Positions 12,395 to 58,761 are shown, counted from the first letter of the stretch. The stretch: DNA of 64,000 nucleotides from Aporrectodea caliginosa (GCA_020284085.1 JACEVL010000462.1:1059723-1123722); one strand, 5' to 3'. Numbers and translations: made by a program. Notes: generated by a model from the sequence alone, not told the origin.

Positions 12395-12583
12395 CAGTGG
12401 CGGCACTACACCAGGGCAAGCCAGGGCAAATGCCCTGGTAAAAAAGCCTTTGCCCTGGTCGTTGCCCTGCCAAATTTTGCCCTGCCGAGAATTTATTTTG
12501 GGCATACACCGCCCCTGCACTGGTTACTTGTATGACTGACCTGACTATGCCCTGGTTACATAAAATGTCTGGTGCCGCCACTG
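12395..12583. mobile_element. hAT-type MITE, 189 bp
   Basis: Begins CAGTGGCGGCACTAC and ends GTGCCGCCACTG. Flanked by a perfect 8-bp target duplication TACAAGAG (12387-12394 and 12584-12591). Contains repeated CAGGGCAA / TTGCCCTG motifs. A second copy in the opposite orientation is at 16705-16894. Confidence 0.9.
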
Positions 12584-12688
12584 TACAAGAGAAGCCCTTT
12601 CTTGCCAAACTCCTGGCATGTTTGCCTTAACTGAAACTTGGCTCAATTTTCATACAACTTCTGCTGATTATCACAGTTGTATTCATCC

Positions 12689-13345
12689 TTTCATTCATTC
12701 ATTCATTACGAAGTTTTATATAACGCCCCTTCAAGGTTACTACTCAGAAGCGCTCCCGACCCCAGCACGGCTGAAAAGGACAGTTTTGAGGCAAGTATAG
12801 AAAGATTCAGAGTGGATTCTGGGATGCAAGCGCAACGTCAAAGAAAGCCCGTTCCAGAGGGAGGGGCCAACCACTGATAAGGCCCGATTCTGCTTAGTAG
12901 CTGTGCGGGCAAAAGGGACCATGAGCACGCCCCGCTCAGTAGAGCGGAGAGAGCGACGACCCGGAGCACCCAAGGTAGGGCAGCAGAGGTCGCGTAGATA
13001 GGCAGGGGCTAGGCCCAGCAAGGACCGCCAGACCAAAGCTATGATCCGATACGAGATCCGCTGCAGTAGGGGGAGCCAATGAAGCACATCCAGCATATAA
13101 CCTGAGACGTGGCCAAATTTGGGAATACGTCCGCAAAGGCGTGCGGCAGAGCGCAGGACCCGGTAAGGCACCCCAACCGACCAGCTGGGAGACCAACATA
13201 GAGTGAGCAACAGTAATCAAGTCGGACTGTGATAAAAGAGTGGATGAGTGTAGCGGTGGAGTCTGAAGTAAGTGAGCGAGCAACAGTGCGGAACTGGCGT
13301 AACTGATAGTATGAATCACGGCAGAGGCGGTTTATATGAGGGGCT
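12689..13345 (-). mobile_element. L2/CR1-like LINE, 5'-truncated copy
   Basis: (CATTC)n-side tail at 12689-12708, then the family 3' UTR (TTTATATAACGCCCCTTCAA). The minus frame 13210-12740 reads MLDVLHWLPLLQRISYRIIA, then LVWRSLLGLAPAYLRDLC and GPSLWNGLSLTLRLHPR: intact C-terminal LINE sequence. Inserted in an opposite-strand LINE endonuclease region. Confidence 0.82.
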
Positions 13346-13846
13346 TATATCCTGGTTATCATCTGTACAGTAGACCTTCATTTCTTGAAATCACCAACCA
13401 CTACCAGCATCACTGGTTGGGCATTGCCCTTCTCGCTCAAGAGCCTGCCACCATTCTTGATTCACTTGACTACTGTTTACATTTCTTTGATTATGCCTCT
13501 CACACTTCCCTAACATGAATTGTGACTATCTTCAAAGTCTATCACCCTCCTTCTTCCTTCTTATATTCGAGTCCTCCATCTGTCTTCTGGAAAGAATTCA
13601 CCACCTTTATCTTCACTGTCAACACTAAACCCCATGAACCACTGATTACAGGTGATTATATTATGTATCGATACTCCTTTATACATTTATATTTGCTTTA
13701 GCTTTGCTCATGCTATTATCAACTCACCTGGTCCAATATGTCAACTTTCCAACCCACTTTCACAATCACACAATTGACCTTACCATTGCATAATTGCTAA
13801 GTTATCACCTGATAACTTTCTTTTGATACACAATCCAATCATTACT

Positions 13847-14162
13847 CTTTCACACAGATCTCTTAACGACCTTACCAGTAACATCCTACCTAAGTACCTA
13901 TTCCATGTTCTGATTCTAGCTTTCATACCCTTTCACACAGATCTCTTAACGACCTTACCAGTAACATCCTACCTATTTCATGTTCTGATTCTATCTTTCT
14001 GGTACATCAGCTAGCTAAACACTGAAGCCTTCATGCAACACCCTTTCACACAGATTTCTTAACGACCTTACCAGTAACATCCTACCTGTTCCATGTTCTG
14101 ATCCTATCTTTCATTCTTTCTGGTACATCAGCTAGCTAAACACTGAAGCCTTCATGCAACAC
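13847..14162. repeat. Three local direct repeats
   Basis: TTTCACACAGATCTCTTAAC followed by GACCTTACCAGTAACATCC occurs at about 13850, 13928 and 14043. Copies 2 and 3 also share ACATCAGCTAGCTAAACACT. Recent tandem duplication inside the degenerate LINE. Confidence 0.85.
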
Positions 14163-14479
14163 CTTGCCTGTTTAGACCATGTTTTAAATCCCCCTCATCC
14201 CTCGAAGACCTTCTGTCTTCCTAAAACACAACTCTCCATGATTCTTATAAACGTGCTCCAATTATTGCCAAATGCTGCTCTCACTTCATACACAGGATTA
14301 GCAGGCTTCGTGCCTGCACTCCAGCTTTAAGATGGTGGAAATCAGGACATAGGGGTTGCTGATAAAGGACATCCACAAAAATGACTTACTTAGGACCCAA
14401 CCCTCTGCTTTGACAACACTCTCCTCTATTCTGTTTTACAGACATCACCACTCTATGCACAGTACTACGGTCTAGAAAA

Positions 14480-14600
14480 ATGTCATTCATTCATTCATTC
14501 ATTCATTAGATTTATATATTGTTGATGTTGCAGAGTTCGTCTGCACTCTGGCTGAAGTTGGTGTTTAAGTAATAGGCTGTACTAAAGTAACTATGTACCA
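14480..14600 (-). mobile_element. L2/CR1-like LINE 3' tail
   Basis: TCATTCATTCATTCATTC then GATTTATATATTGTTGATG and CTGCACTCTGGCTGAAG. Diverged copy of the family 3' end. Confidence 0.5.
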
Positions 14601-14799
14601 AACCTGGATGCAGATGCCCAACTGGGTATAGCCCTCCTCTTGTGGTCATTAATTTTGCTCACATCGTGGTAACCCAACCGTATTTGCGAACTTCCGTAAT
14701 TAACGGACAACGCCTTAGTTGAGGATAATTGAGGTATGTCGTAAGAGTGCAGCTGCCATACCTAAAAGTGTACTGAAAGTTTGTATGTGCTAATTTCAG

Positions 14800-14868
14800 G
14801 ATGGAAGTTATCAGGAGGAGAGTTATTTTAGTAATAGGAAGTCAGGAAAGAAGGCTCAAGTAGCTGAG
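14800..14868 (+). CDS. Candidate small exon, plus-strand gene
   Basis: 69 bp between TAATTTCAG and a consensus donor GTAAGT. Only phase 0 is open: DGSYQEESYFSNRKSGKKAQ VAE. The other two frames contain stops, which supports coding use in phase 0. Confidence 0.45.
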
Positions 14869-15146
14869 GTAAGTAGGTCTGATGTTGAAACCCAAGTTCA
14901 TTGTCTGAATTTTTTAAATATAGCGAGATAGGCAGTTTTCTGATTTTTGTTTTGCTGTTTTGTTTTGTTGTTTTGTTGAGTTCTTTTTCTATGGACAGCA
15001 TCTCTTATGAAAATTGCCAAACCAAAGTGCGTCTGTTGAAACGTTCTTATTGCCTGCGGCCGGTGCTAGCCTTTAATCCCCAGATCGATTCTCTGATTAA
15101 TTTAAAGCTTTTGTGGTAGTAGACTGTATGTTCTGTAAATTTCCAG

Positions 15147-15185
15147 CCATCTATGAAGGAGTTGATGAACGCATCTATTCATCTG
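15147..15185 (+). CDS. Candidate small exon, plus-strand gene
   Basis: 39 bp, phase 0, between TTTCCAG and donor GTATGT. Reads PSMKELMNASIHL. No homology recognised. Confidence 0.35.
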
Positions 15186-15954
15186 GTATGTAGTTTTAAT
15201 TGTAAAGTGTGTGAAGCACGTGTTCTTTCATTAAGTTGACGATTGAAGGTAACTATGCCTAGGCCCTTAGCCTACGGATTTGCTATTGGATCTTCCTTGT
15301 GCTTGTGCTTCTGAGGAAAGATACTTCACCAACCCCTCTAGGTTAGGCCTCAATTTTCAAAGACCTTATAAAAGAATCAGTATGCATAATGTGAACGCCT
15401 GCTTAGTTTATCCAACCATAATGTAAGGTGACAAACAGCAGCTTCATATAGGCCTACTGGGCAGTTGTCCAGGTACCAGCTTGTGAAGCCCAAAGATCAG
15501 CCGTAGTAGATTTCTGTTTCTGCTTGGGTTGAATAACAAACCTTTGAACAGTGTTGTAACTGTTGTCATCGGTGAAACTAACAAAAGAATCAAGCAACTG
15601 GATATGTTTCACCTATTTTTCTGGTTGTAGTCTGCAGATGAACGGCAAAATATAGTTGAGAAATGAAGCAGTGTTTAAACCCTGATCAAAAACACATCCA
15701 CTTAATGTAGGCTAGCATATTTATACACAGGCATAAACAAAAATGATCATTGCAGGTATTGGCAAGATTTTTTGTCTGGCCAAATATAATTGTAGGTCTA
15801 CATGTTTAACTGTAATAACTTAAAAGATTCTGCTTTTACTGTTTAGCCCAAAATGTTTACGAAAATCAGAACGTGTGTAAGTAGATTTTAACACCTTTTG
15901 AATATCCTTCTAAATAATGTTTATCCTTAATTTCAAACTGAAATAGCTAAACCT

Positions 15955-15969
15955 ATTATATATATACAT

Positions 15970-16034
<65 letters not shown>
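15955..16034. repeat. (TA)n microsatellite
   Basis: About 80 bp of almost pure TA. No coding sequence in 15190-15950 or 16035-16700 was recognised. Confidence 0.95.
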
Positions 16035-16035
<1 letters not shown>

Positions 16036-16704
16036 GGACATATATTAAATCTAATCCGTTTATTTACTCAATGCCTCATTCTTCTCATGTTAAGGTCACC
16101 TCAAAGGGTGTTGTATTAGCCTAAACTCCATCATGTTTGCTACTTGATGTGCATGCATTCCAGTTATTACTGGAAGTTTGCTGAATTCTTTTTCATATCG
16201 TGCTATCTTAGTTTCTCCAGATGTATATGTTGGCGTATAGCGACAGTCTGTAAGATGCATTTGTCTTTCACCTGTGTGTCTGGCATTCAAACCGTCCTGC
16301 ATCTGGTAAAGCTGGATTGCTACATGCATTTCTGCTCTATTGGAAATATCATTGAAGCCCAGGACCATGCCTCCGTAATTACAGAGGGATTACCACACTT
16401 TACCTTACTCAGGGACTTATAGCACATACCCAGAGCTTCCCATTCGAGGCGAGCCATCGATCACTCTCCTTGGTCGCTCACCTAGCAGAGGTCGGCACGA
16501 GCAGTAAATAGGCACTTAAATCGTTGCATTGGCTTCATGTTTAGCGAAGGATTTGTTTCAAATTAGGGCTCATAGTTTATGAAATTTATTGAACTCTGGC
16601 CAACCACAATACTTTACATTGGTCAGTCTTTATCCCGAGACTTGCCAGGATTCAAGGTCATCTCAATGCAAAGATTTAAGTGCAGGGTTTTATGCTCATA
16701 TTCT

Positions 16705-16894
16705 CAGTGGCGGCGCCAGACATTTTTTTAACCAGGGCATGATGAGGGCTATCATGCAAGTAACCAGTGCAGGGGCAATTTATGCCCCAAATAAATTCTC
16801 TGCAGGGCAAAAATTCTGGCAGGGCAACGACCAGGGCAAAGCCTTTTTTACCAGGGCATTTGCCCTTGCTTGCCCTGGTGTAGTGCCGCCACTG
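16705..16894. mobile_element. hAT-type MITE, 190 bp, inverted relative to 12395
   Basis: Ends CAGTGGCGGCGCC and GTGCCGCCACTG. Flanked by CATATTCT (16697-16704) and CATTTTCT (16895-16902), a 7/8 target duplication. Same family as 12395-12583. Confidence 0.88.
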
Positions 16895-17123
16895 CATTTT
16901 CTATCATACATTTAGTTATGGCTCTAGCCAAAGAGTTCTCAACTCTGGAGGTTTAGTATGTTTGCCTTTTTGATACCAACAAGAAGTGAGTTACAGTAAA
17001 CAAGATAACTGGAGACTAATGCATTCTTGAAGACATGGGGACATAACGGTTAAGTTTGGAATATGTCATTACTGTACAAATACCATTTACTTAGTCAGCA
17101 AGAAACATAGTAGAATCAAAAAC

Positions 17124-17723
17124 CAGTGTTGGGTATGAGTTAACTCAGATGAGTTTAAACTCACGAGTTAACTCACTTGCTGTGATTTATGAGTTTGAGT
17201 TAACTCACCTTAAAGAGTGTGAGTTATGAGTTTGATTTAACTCATATTTTCTGTGAGTTTGAGTTATAAATCAATTATTTTAAACTCAACTCACTCGGCA
17301 CATATTATGTTGAAACAAGCCGTTTATTTTATATCGGAACAGGCTGTCACACGCCAACTTTGAAAAACTTCTGCTTTAAGCTAATACCAGTCATGTTTGA
17401 GATGTGAAACATGTGGACTGTGGTGTTTACTTTGACTCAGTAATAATAACCTGATTTATCCATTATCCCATTAATAATAATAACAGTTATACTAGTAATA
17501 ATAAACTGATGATACCATTTCCTGGTAACTGTGCATTTGTACAACGTTCGATTAGAACGTGCTGGTATGAGACGTGTGAGTTGATGAGTTAACTCATTTA
17601 ACAACTGAGTTTGAGTTAACTCATTTCACTTAGGATGAGTTGAGTTTGAGTTTCAACTCATTTTGAGGTGCATGAGTTGAGTTTTGATTTAACTCATTTC
17701 TTGTGTGAGTTTACCCAACACTG
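17124..17723. mobile_element. hAT-type element with GAGTTAACTCA subterminal repeats
   Basis: 600 bp. Ends CAGTGTTGGGTA and TACCCAACACTG. Perfect 8-bp target duplication TCAAAAAC on both sides (17116-17123, 17724-17731). Both ends are filled with many copies of GAGTTAACTCA-like palindromic motifs. No transposase. Confidence 0.92.
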
Positions 17724-18065
17724 TCAAAAACAATGCACAAGTTACGAGCAGCATCAACCAACTCAATAAATGAGTCGGCCAGTTTCAAAGATTTAACCCA
17801 TCAAATTGCCAAGTAGCAGAAATTGTTTTTCTATGAGTTGAGGAGTGTATTGGACACCATCGAAGACTGCACTTCCTCAAAGGCAGTGAATAACAGCTGC
17901 ACACAGGTGACAAGACAACTGCAAAATAAATGTCAAAATTATTCACTATTCGAGAAAGTCATAATTATACCAAACCAAGAGTGGTTTCAACTTAAAGTTT
18001 TTATTAAGCCTGTATTGATTCATATAAAATATGCCTATAAGAAACTTGTTTTCTGTTTAAAATAG

Positions 18066-18107
18066 CCTGACAAGGACAGTCACGACAGCGTATCTGCAGA
18101 CGACGTT
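18066..18107 (+). CDS. Candidate small exon, plus-strand gene
   Basis: 42 bp between AAATAG and donor GTAAGT, phase 0 both sides. Reads PDKDSHDSVSADDV, acidic. Good donor, and in frame with the exons at 15147 and 18825. Confidence 0.4.
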
Positions 18108-18824
18108 GTAAGTGTTAATGTGCATTTTTTATGCATTTTTCCCTCAAATAGGCCTTGTGATGTTAAGCAGACAGTTTTAACATTGTGACCAGAAGTGATA
18201 TGTAATGGTAAAAGGCGTTCATCATCCTTTCATGGAAACTGTTCACGAATTTGGCACAGGACTCTGTAACTTGTCATATGTATAGATCTAGAGCAACTAT
18301 ACATTGATATAGCACCTTTTGAATACCAAGAAATGAATTTGTGATGTTTTATGATAAAGTATAACACAGATATTTTGCAAACTGCATTGAATCTTGTTTT
18401 TAAATCATTTATAGTTTGTGCAACAGGTTTGTTAAGAATGTGTACTGAGTATTGACTACTTGTGCTTCTGCTTGGCCAGACCTTATTGTAGCTCACACCT
18501 AAGCTACTGGACAGCCTCTGAAATTATTTCTCTATTTGGCGGTGACTAAGCAGAGGTCTTGAAAGTGTAATCTTGCCTTTATCAAGCAGAACCAGGCTGC
18601 AAGCTGTGAAAAGATTGTTTCCTGAAAGAGCAACCAGAAGACTTACATCTAACTGTATGAAAAGTTAGCCATATTTGCAAGGAAGTTTAATTGTGCTTGG
18701 AAATTCCTTTTTTGGGTGCTGAAGAAACACAGTATCCGATTATGTACGAGCTCCGGCTGCAGCATTCGTGCATACAGCTCTGTGTAATAAGATCTGTTAT
18801 TGATATAGGTTCATGTATTTGCAG

Positions 18825-18998
18825 GTTATCAGTCTGATGAGAACAGAGGATGTTCTGAACAAACACATCACCTGCTTCAAAGGCTTCCAAGTGTTTGTTG
18901 TTGTTGCCATCTGTGCTCTCTGCATCATTATAATCATTCTCATGGTTAACTTTCCCTCTGCAATTAGCATTCATAAGACAACTACAACAAATGCTTAA
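18825..18998 (+). CDS. Candidate last exon of an unidentified plus-strand gene, C-terminal membrane anchor
   Basis: Acceptor TTTGCAG at 18818-18824, then 57 codons and a stop. It starts VISLMRTEDVLNKHITCFKG, followed by a strong single membrane segment (VFVVVAICALCIIIIILMV) and 16 residues ending TTTTNA. That is the layout of a single-pass or tail-anchored protein. Upstream candidate exons at 18066, 15147, 14800 and 11094 are all phase 0 and join in frame. An AATAAA lies at 19500-19505. I do not recognise the family. A chance ORF cannot be ruled out, but the clean acceptor plus hydrophobic end argues for a real exon. Confidence 0.45.
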   Translation, partial: VISLMRTEDVLNKHITCFKGFQVFVVVAICALCIIIIILMVNFPSAISIHKTTTTNA

Positions 18999-19534
18999 CG
19001 ACATTGCCACCTCTATCCAGAGTAACCAGTTTGTGCTTGCGCAAACAGTAACTAGTCATGATTGTCCGAGGCGTATGCATGTCTGCTAAATTTATGATGG
19101 CTTCCAGGTGAAGAGTAAAGACTCTGAATACATTTCCTTAGTACTCCATCTGTCTATGTGTAATGATCGACTATCTTGACTGCTTGGTCATTTGTAGTTT
19201 TGATAGATAAGATATACATAAGGTGTATCATAGTGTCATATTAAGCACTGCACTTCCATTTCTCAGATTCAATATATATATTCATCCTCTGCATGCACTG
19301 TCGCCAAGAATCTCTTCAGGAGCCAGGAGCATGCTACTGCTGACCAATACATTTACGTACAATCTTAGGTACATCTTTAGATAATTTGAAATACGTAGAG
19401 TTTTACTACAAGTTCAGTTTTCAGTTTGGTGAAAAATGTATTATAAACAGTTTACACATCACGGTCAACATGAACAAGTTCAAGAGTACTGAATGCAGTA
19501 ATAAATGAGTGCAGCTATCTATTGGTAATTGTCT
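18999..19534. other. Space between two convergent genes
   Basis: About 536 bp between the candidate plus-strand stop and the TTC21B stop; would hold both 3' UTRs. No transposon recognised. Confidence 0.4.
19500..19505 (+). terminator. Possible poly(A) signal of the plus-strand gene
   Basis: AATAAA about 500 bp after the candidate stop at 18998 and 30 bp before the opposing TTC21B stop. Position fits two convergent genes; no downstream GU-rich element was assessed. Confidence 0.25.
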
Positions 19535-54181
<34,647 letters not shown>

Positions 54182-54600
54182 TTCTCGAAATCATAAACAG
54201 CTTATACTTCCTCAGCTGGACATTAAACGTATGCAACGTATCCTAAATAAAACTTTATTTTAAGTAATTCTTGATATTTATAGTATAGTCGCGATCCGAA
54301 TCTAACGACGCCGAAGGGTCGGGAATGCAACCGGAAATGTACTCTCGCATCAGTTTCTTTAAATTATTTACGCTCATAAAATTTATAATTTTAAATTTAA
54401 GTAAATAGTAATACACTAAAATAAATTATTTGATTTTTTACATAAGTGTTTCTTTAAAATAATAATAATTTCTGAACAAAATATCTTTGAAATTGAAAAT
54501 TATGCTGTTGCTATGAAATACCGAACGATGCTCACATCCGCTGGTGATTGCTGACACCATAGACACATAATTTTAGATGTAATCATAATGTGTAAATGTG
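54182..54600 (-). promoter_or_regulatory. Likely TTC21B promoter and 5' UTR region
   Basis: The 400 bp upstream of the TTC21B ATG carry no recognisable repeat until about 54600. A CCGGAA core (ETS type) lies at 54331-54336. A weak RFX X-box-like half site (TGCAAC) lies at 54326-54331, but the other half does not match well. Promoter assignment is inferred from position only. Confidence 0.3.
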
Positions 54601-54690
54601 CGTCGTAATTCGTAATCTCCAAACTTCTAAAGCGCCACTCCAAAGCCAAGCGCAGGGCACTAGCTTTTTCACGAGCGCTGCGTCTAATCA
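54600..54690 (-). mobile_element. LINE 3' tail fragment
   Basis: CGTAATTCGTAATCTCCAAA, CTTCTAAAGCGCCACTCC, then AAGCGCAGGGCACTAGCTTT. Complement of 6249-6330. Confidence 0.5.
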
Positions 54691-55962
54691 GAGGGGTTGT
54701 CCAAAAGAGTAGTAGTCCAAGGGAGGTTCGAGTCCGGTTTCAGATGATCAGAGGGGTAGCCTACAGCAGATGTTAAGGAGTGTCGTTTAGGTTGAGGATT
54801 GGAATCAATTGGTATGTACCTATATTCGTTTATTGAGAAAAACAATCTGACAAAAACGCAGAAATGCTAACATGAGTGATAATGCATAATTAAAGTTCAT
54901 TAGAAAATGTTAGAATAAACTAGTAAATATTTTTATATAATGATCTGGGAATAAATTGAGAGTTGTCCTTTGGGAGATAATGGTGCTCTAGGATCGGTGA
55001 GAGGAGTTGGTGAAGTAGGATGAAGTACATGCTTGGGGTTGTGTAATATGGAGTAAAGGAGTTTCGCATTAGCTATAATTGGCAAGTTCAGAGACTGTTG
55101 GAAAGATTGCTCTATAGGTAACCTATAGGTACAGCCTGCAGTGATGTAGTCGAGTCCACCTAAGCCGAGTCCGAGTCGAGTCCGAGTCCACCTAAGCCGA
55201 GTCCGAGTCGAGTCCGAGTCCAGAGCTGCTCGAGTCCGAGTCCGAGTCCGAGTCACAAGAGATCGAGTCCAAGTCCGAGTCCAAGTCCTTCAAAACCAAA
55301 ATACACTGAAACACGCAATATAAATGGCATAGAAAAGTAGCAGCACAATTTATACTGAAAGGATTAATGGAGTTTACCAATGCTTAATCAACGGCATTGA
55401 TAATTTGTCATCTGCACCATAACAGTAAAAAGTACAACTCACTAGCCTATATTGTGTGCATTCGGTGTAGATTGTCTTGTAAAGTTTGACGTTGTGTCAA
55501 CTTTTCAACTAGCCTATAGTTGGAGTCGTACAGCAATGACTGCAAGTTGCCTTATGCTGCTTAACACCGGTTTTCGGATGGTTGAAACCAGGGCCGTCCC
55601 AAGGATATCTGGGGCCCTACGCAGGTTTTATTTTGTGGGCCCCACCCATTGGGATTGGGACACGTTATAAACGTTGCCTGAGAAAGAAGAATGCCCTGGC
55701 CTGACTTAGTTTAAATAGCTTTATTGAGTATTATGGCCAAAATTAATATGATATTAGAATTAGGTTTACAAAGCCAGTATACATTGTACTGAATTTTATG
55801 GGTTTCCTAAGGTAATATTAATCAACGGTGACTTAAGACTTTATTCATTTTTTCCATTTAATTGCAAAAACAGTGAGTGAAACGAAAAAAATGCAGAAGA
55901 CTACTACTTATTATTGACCTAAATATTTCTAATACCTTACTCGTATCTATCTAAATATTGTA

Positions 55963-58520
55963 GGGGAGACCGGGGCAGGAGAGGCATGGTGGGTAAGAGT
56001 GGCACCCCATACTGGCTAGAAAACGGCCACCAGTGTAGACTCTTTACCTTGCGTTTTAATAAGCGGGTTTGATGTGATACACGATGGAAAACTATATTCT
56101 GCAGAAGAGCTATCGCAACTATTTTTTTTCTCAATTTTTAAGATTTTCGCCCAATTTGAGTTTTTTAAAGGCGATCTTTGATCAGCCACTACTTTCTAAT
56201 ACAAGGTAAGGCACAGTTTATATTGTGCTATTTATAAGATTTAAATATGCTTCTTTTTAATGAAACATTATCGCACGTCGCATCTTAATCCTTTCATAAC
56301 GAAAAGAATCGCTAAGGCGAGGCATAGCTATGGGGCATAAGTGGCACACCATCTGCCGCTTTTGCCCCAGGACATGCCACTTTTGCCTCTGAACATGGGG
56401 CAAGAGTTGCACTTTTGACATTTACCATTATAATATTCTTACATTTATTTAGTTGCTCCTTAAACTTAAACAATTTAGAATATTTGAAACTGTAGGCCTA
56501 TTCAGTCCATGAAAGCAGTAACAGTATAGACTGGAGCTTACATATTGACGTTATAGAACATACAGAAGCCTCCGCATCACGAGATACCACAATGCCACAT
56601 CCAGAAGCTCTAGCAAGCTCCATGCATGAGTCAACCACATTCACTAAAACAAATAAACTTGTCTTAGCCTATCAGGCTAAGTTCAGCAAAGGCTACTCTT
56701 CAAGCCAGAGCTTCATATGTGACCACAGCAACATTAGGATTGGGCCTACGCCCTAGACGCAGAATTCGACCTGAGGTTGCAAATGCTGAAATACTGATGG
56801 GAAATCATAGCCGAATGCAAAAGGCTAATACGAACTCGCGTCGCAGCGAGAGAGGTCTCCAGGTTATCGACCGTCAATCTCCGTGCATCTTATAGCAGCA
56901 TTACCACGTGCTCCATCATGGCATAACCGAAATCTGCTAAAATTACCAACAGGCTTTCTATTGCACAACCAGTCACAACAGGCCGATACACGTAAATTAA
57001 ACCAGCCGGCAATCGTTATGGAACTTGCCTGCTCATCCGAGCCTGTCAGTATTCCAGAACAGTAGTACCAACAGGCCTAATCGATGTAGAACTCATCTGT
57101 TCATCTGAAAATTCCAACAAACTTGGAGCTGAGCCAAACCAGCCCGCAATCGATATGGAACTTGCCTGCTCATCCGAGCCTGTCAGTATTCCAGAACAGT
57201 ACCAGCCACTATTCGAAGTAGAACTCACCTGTTCATCCGAGAATTCCAGCAAACATTTGGCTGAGCCAAATCAGCCAAATATATGGTTGCAGAAGTCGCA
57301 CATTCAGCTGGACTTCCCGGTAGGCCTATCTTATAAGTAATTCACTGATCTCTGAGATACATAAAAAATTATTAATTTATATTAATTATACAACTAACTA
57401 ATGTAACTTATACTTGCCACATTGCCTTCAATTTTTCTGCTATGTTAACAATGCTTATTACTGGATACACGTATATTTAAACTTAAACTAAATATCTTAA
57501 AGTAAATTATATAACTTCATTGCAGAGCCTGTCGATGATGATGAAACGAACCAGCCGTGCCTCGCTACAAATCTGGTAACGATGTTGAGCTGCACAAATA
57601 CGACAAAAGCACCATCCCCAATAGCCATTGTGTCAGAGCTGGACATCCGTCCTTATCCGCACACAGAACGAGAAGCAGAGGGCAAACCCGGTAAACGCAA
57701 AGCGAAAAGCTCTTGCGTCCTAACGAGTACGCCTTACAAAAATAATTCTAGAGGATAAGAAGCAATATGTTAAGAGACCGCTCATGAAGAAACTTAATCT
57801 GCAAGAGAATGGTAAGAACCAGAAGTAGAGGAGCCAGAAGCAGGAAAAACAGAACCACCAGCAAAAGCAGCAGCAAATGCAGAAGCAGAAACAGAAGAAG
57901 AACCAGCAGCAGAAGAAAGAGAAGCAGAACCAGCAGCAGAAGAAACAGAAGCAGAACCAGCAACAGAAGAGTACTATTAAGAAATACAAAGTGGAGAGTG
58001 TCACCAATTTCTACTGTATTTATTGCAGAGAGCTTTACAGCGACCCACCCGAAGAAACTTAGATTCAATGCTTAGCATGCAAGTACTGGTGCCATGAAAG
58101 ATGCACCCATATTGAGCCCGGCGACAAGCAATTTAAATGTGATAACTGTCATTAAGCACCATTTTTTTCTTGCTTAAGATTATAAAAACGACTGACAGTT
58201 TTAATACACTTTTCGTTACTGTTGTTAACTGTCAAATAAATAATTAAGATAGCCTAGCTACCATTGGTCATGCCTCCATGTCAAACTTGCCCCAGTATAT
58301 GCCACTCTTGCCCTAAGTGTTGGGGCAAGAGTGTCAAAATTATCTGTTTGTATTTTGCACGTTTTGCAAAATATTTCACCATATATAGTCAATTTTAAAC
58401 GATTTTCTGTTAGAGTTATGAGTTGCCAACATGCCTATGAAAAATTGTGGCATTATGTTATATATTTTCGGAAATATAACATATTTTCTAAAAAGGTGCC
58501 TCTCTTGCCCCAGTCTCCCC
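55963..58520 (+). mobile_element. pogo-like (Tc1/mariner superfamily) element, internally deleted
   Basis: TIRs GGGGAGACCGGGGCAGGAGA (55963) and, inverted, GGGGAGACTGGGGCAAGAGA (58520), flanked by TA (55961-55962, 58521-58522). TGGGGCAAGAGTGGCAC-type motifs recur inside. 57600-57750 reads IVSELDIRPYPHTEREAEGK then KRKAKSSCVLTSTP, the C-terminal stretch of pogo/DDE_1 transposases (SPEDIRPFPKA...ILTDTP). A Lys/Gln-rich region and a PHD-type finger follow. The catalytic domain is missing. A 137-bp unit is duplicated in tandem (57001-57120 and 57143-57255). Confidence 0.85.
57990..58155 (+). pseudogene. PHD-type zinc finger end of a pogo-like transposase
   Basis: Reads FYCIYCRELYSDPPEET, a TAG stop (58060-58062), then IQCLACKYWCHERCTHIEPG and FKCDNCH with a stop. 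The C-x2-C...C-x2-C...W-C-H-x2-C...C-x2-C order is the PHD-like finger found at the C-terminus of many invertebrate pogo-like proteins. The internal stop makes it non-functional. Confidence 0.75.
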
Positions 58521-58761
58521 TACAGTTCAGACTTGCAGTAGGCCTAAGTCATTTTTTATTATGACTGATTCAACAGAAACTAATTTTGCGCGATTTCTTC
58601 TCCGCAAAATCTGATATGATATCATCATAGGACAAAGACGAAGCAATGTCTTGCTCGATTGCAAGTATGGCAAGACCAGTCAAACGTTCTTGGGTCATTG
58701 TACAGGAATTTAGCCATCTATAATACTGTTTATAACTTTTACTGATGCACACACCGTGGTG

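Larger units (their letters stand above)
12300..14460 (+). mobile_element. Degenerate LINE endonuclease region, interrupted twice
   Basis: Plus strand. NIHFFTMHTQDIQ ends at a hAT MITE (12395-12583). After it come ALTETWLNFHTTSADYHS (12620-12676), the LTETWL motif of AP endonuclease-type LINE ORF2. The frame then breaks at an inverted LINE (12689-13345) and resumes with HHWLGIALLAQEP, YASHTSL, IFKVYHPPSS and EPLITGDYI (13385-13665), matching the GVALL, VYRPPSS and GDFN steps. Frameshifts and stops are many. Confidence 0.6.

Noticed and set aside
18687..19010. 107-codon minus-strand ORF
   Set aside because: It overlaps the plus-strand candidate last exon, has no splice support and no known motif.
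54933..55380. Asp/Ser-repeat ORFs on the minus strand
   Set aside because: Translations of the CGAGTCC subterminal repeats of the outer transposon.
57720..58075. Minus-strand ORFs rich in Leu/Phe/Cys resembling membrane segments
   Set aside because: They are the reverse of the Lys/Gln-rich CAG-type low-complexity linker of the pogo-like element.
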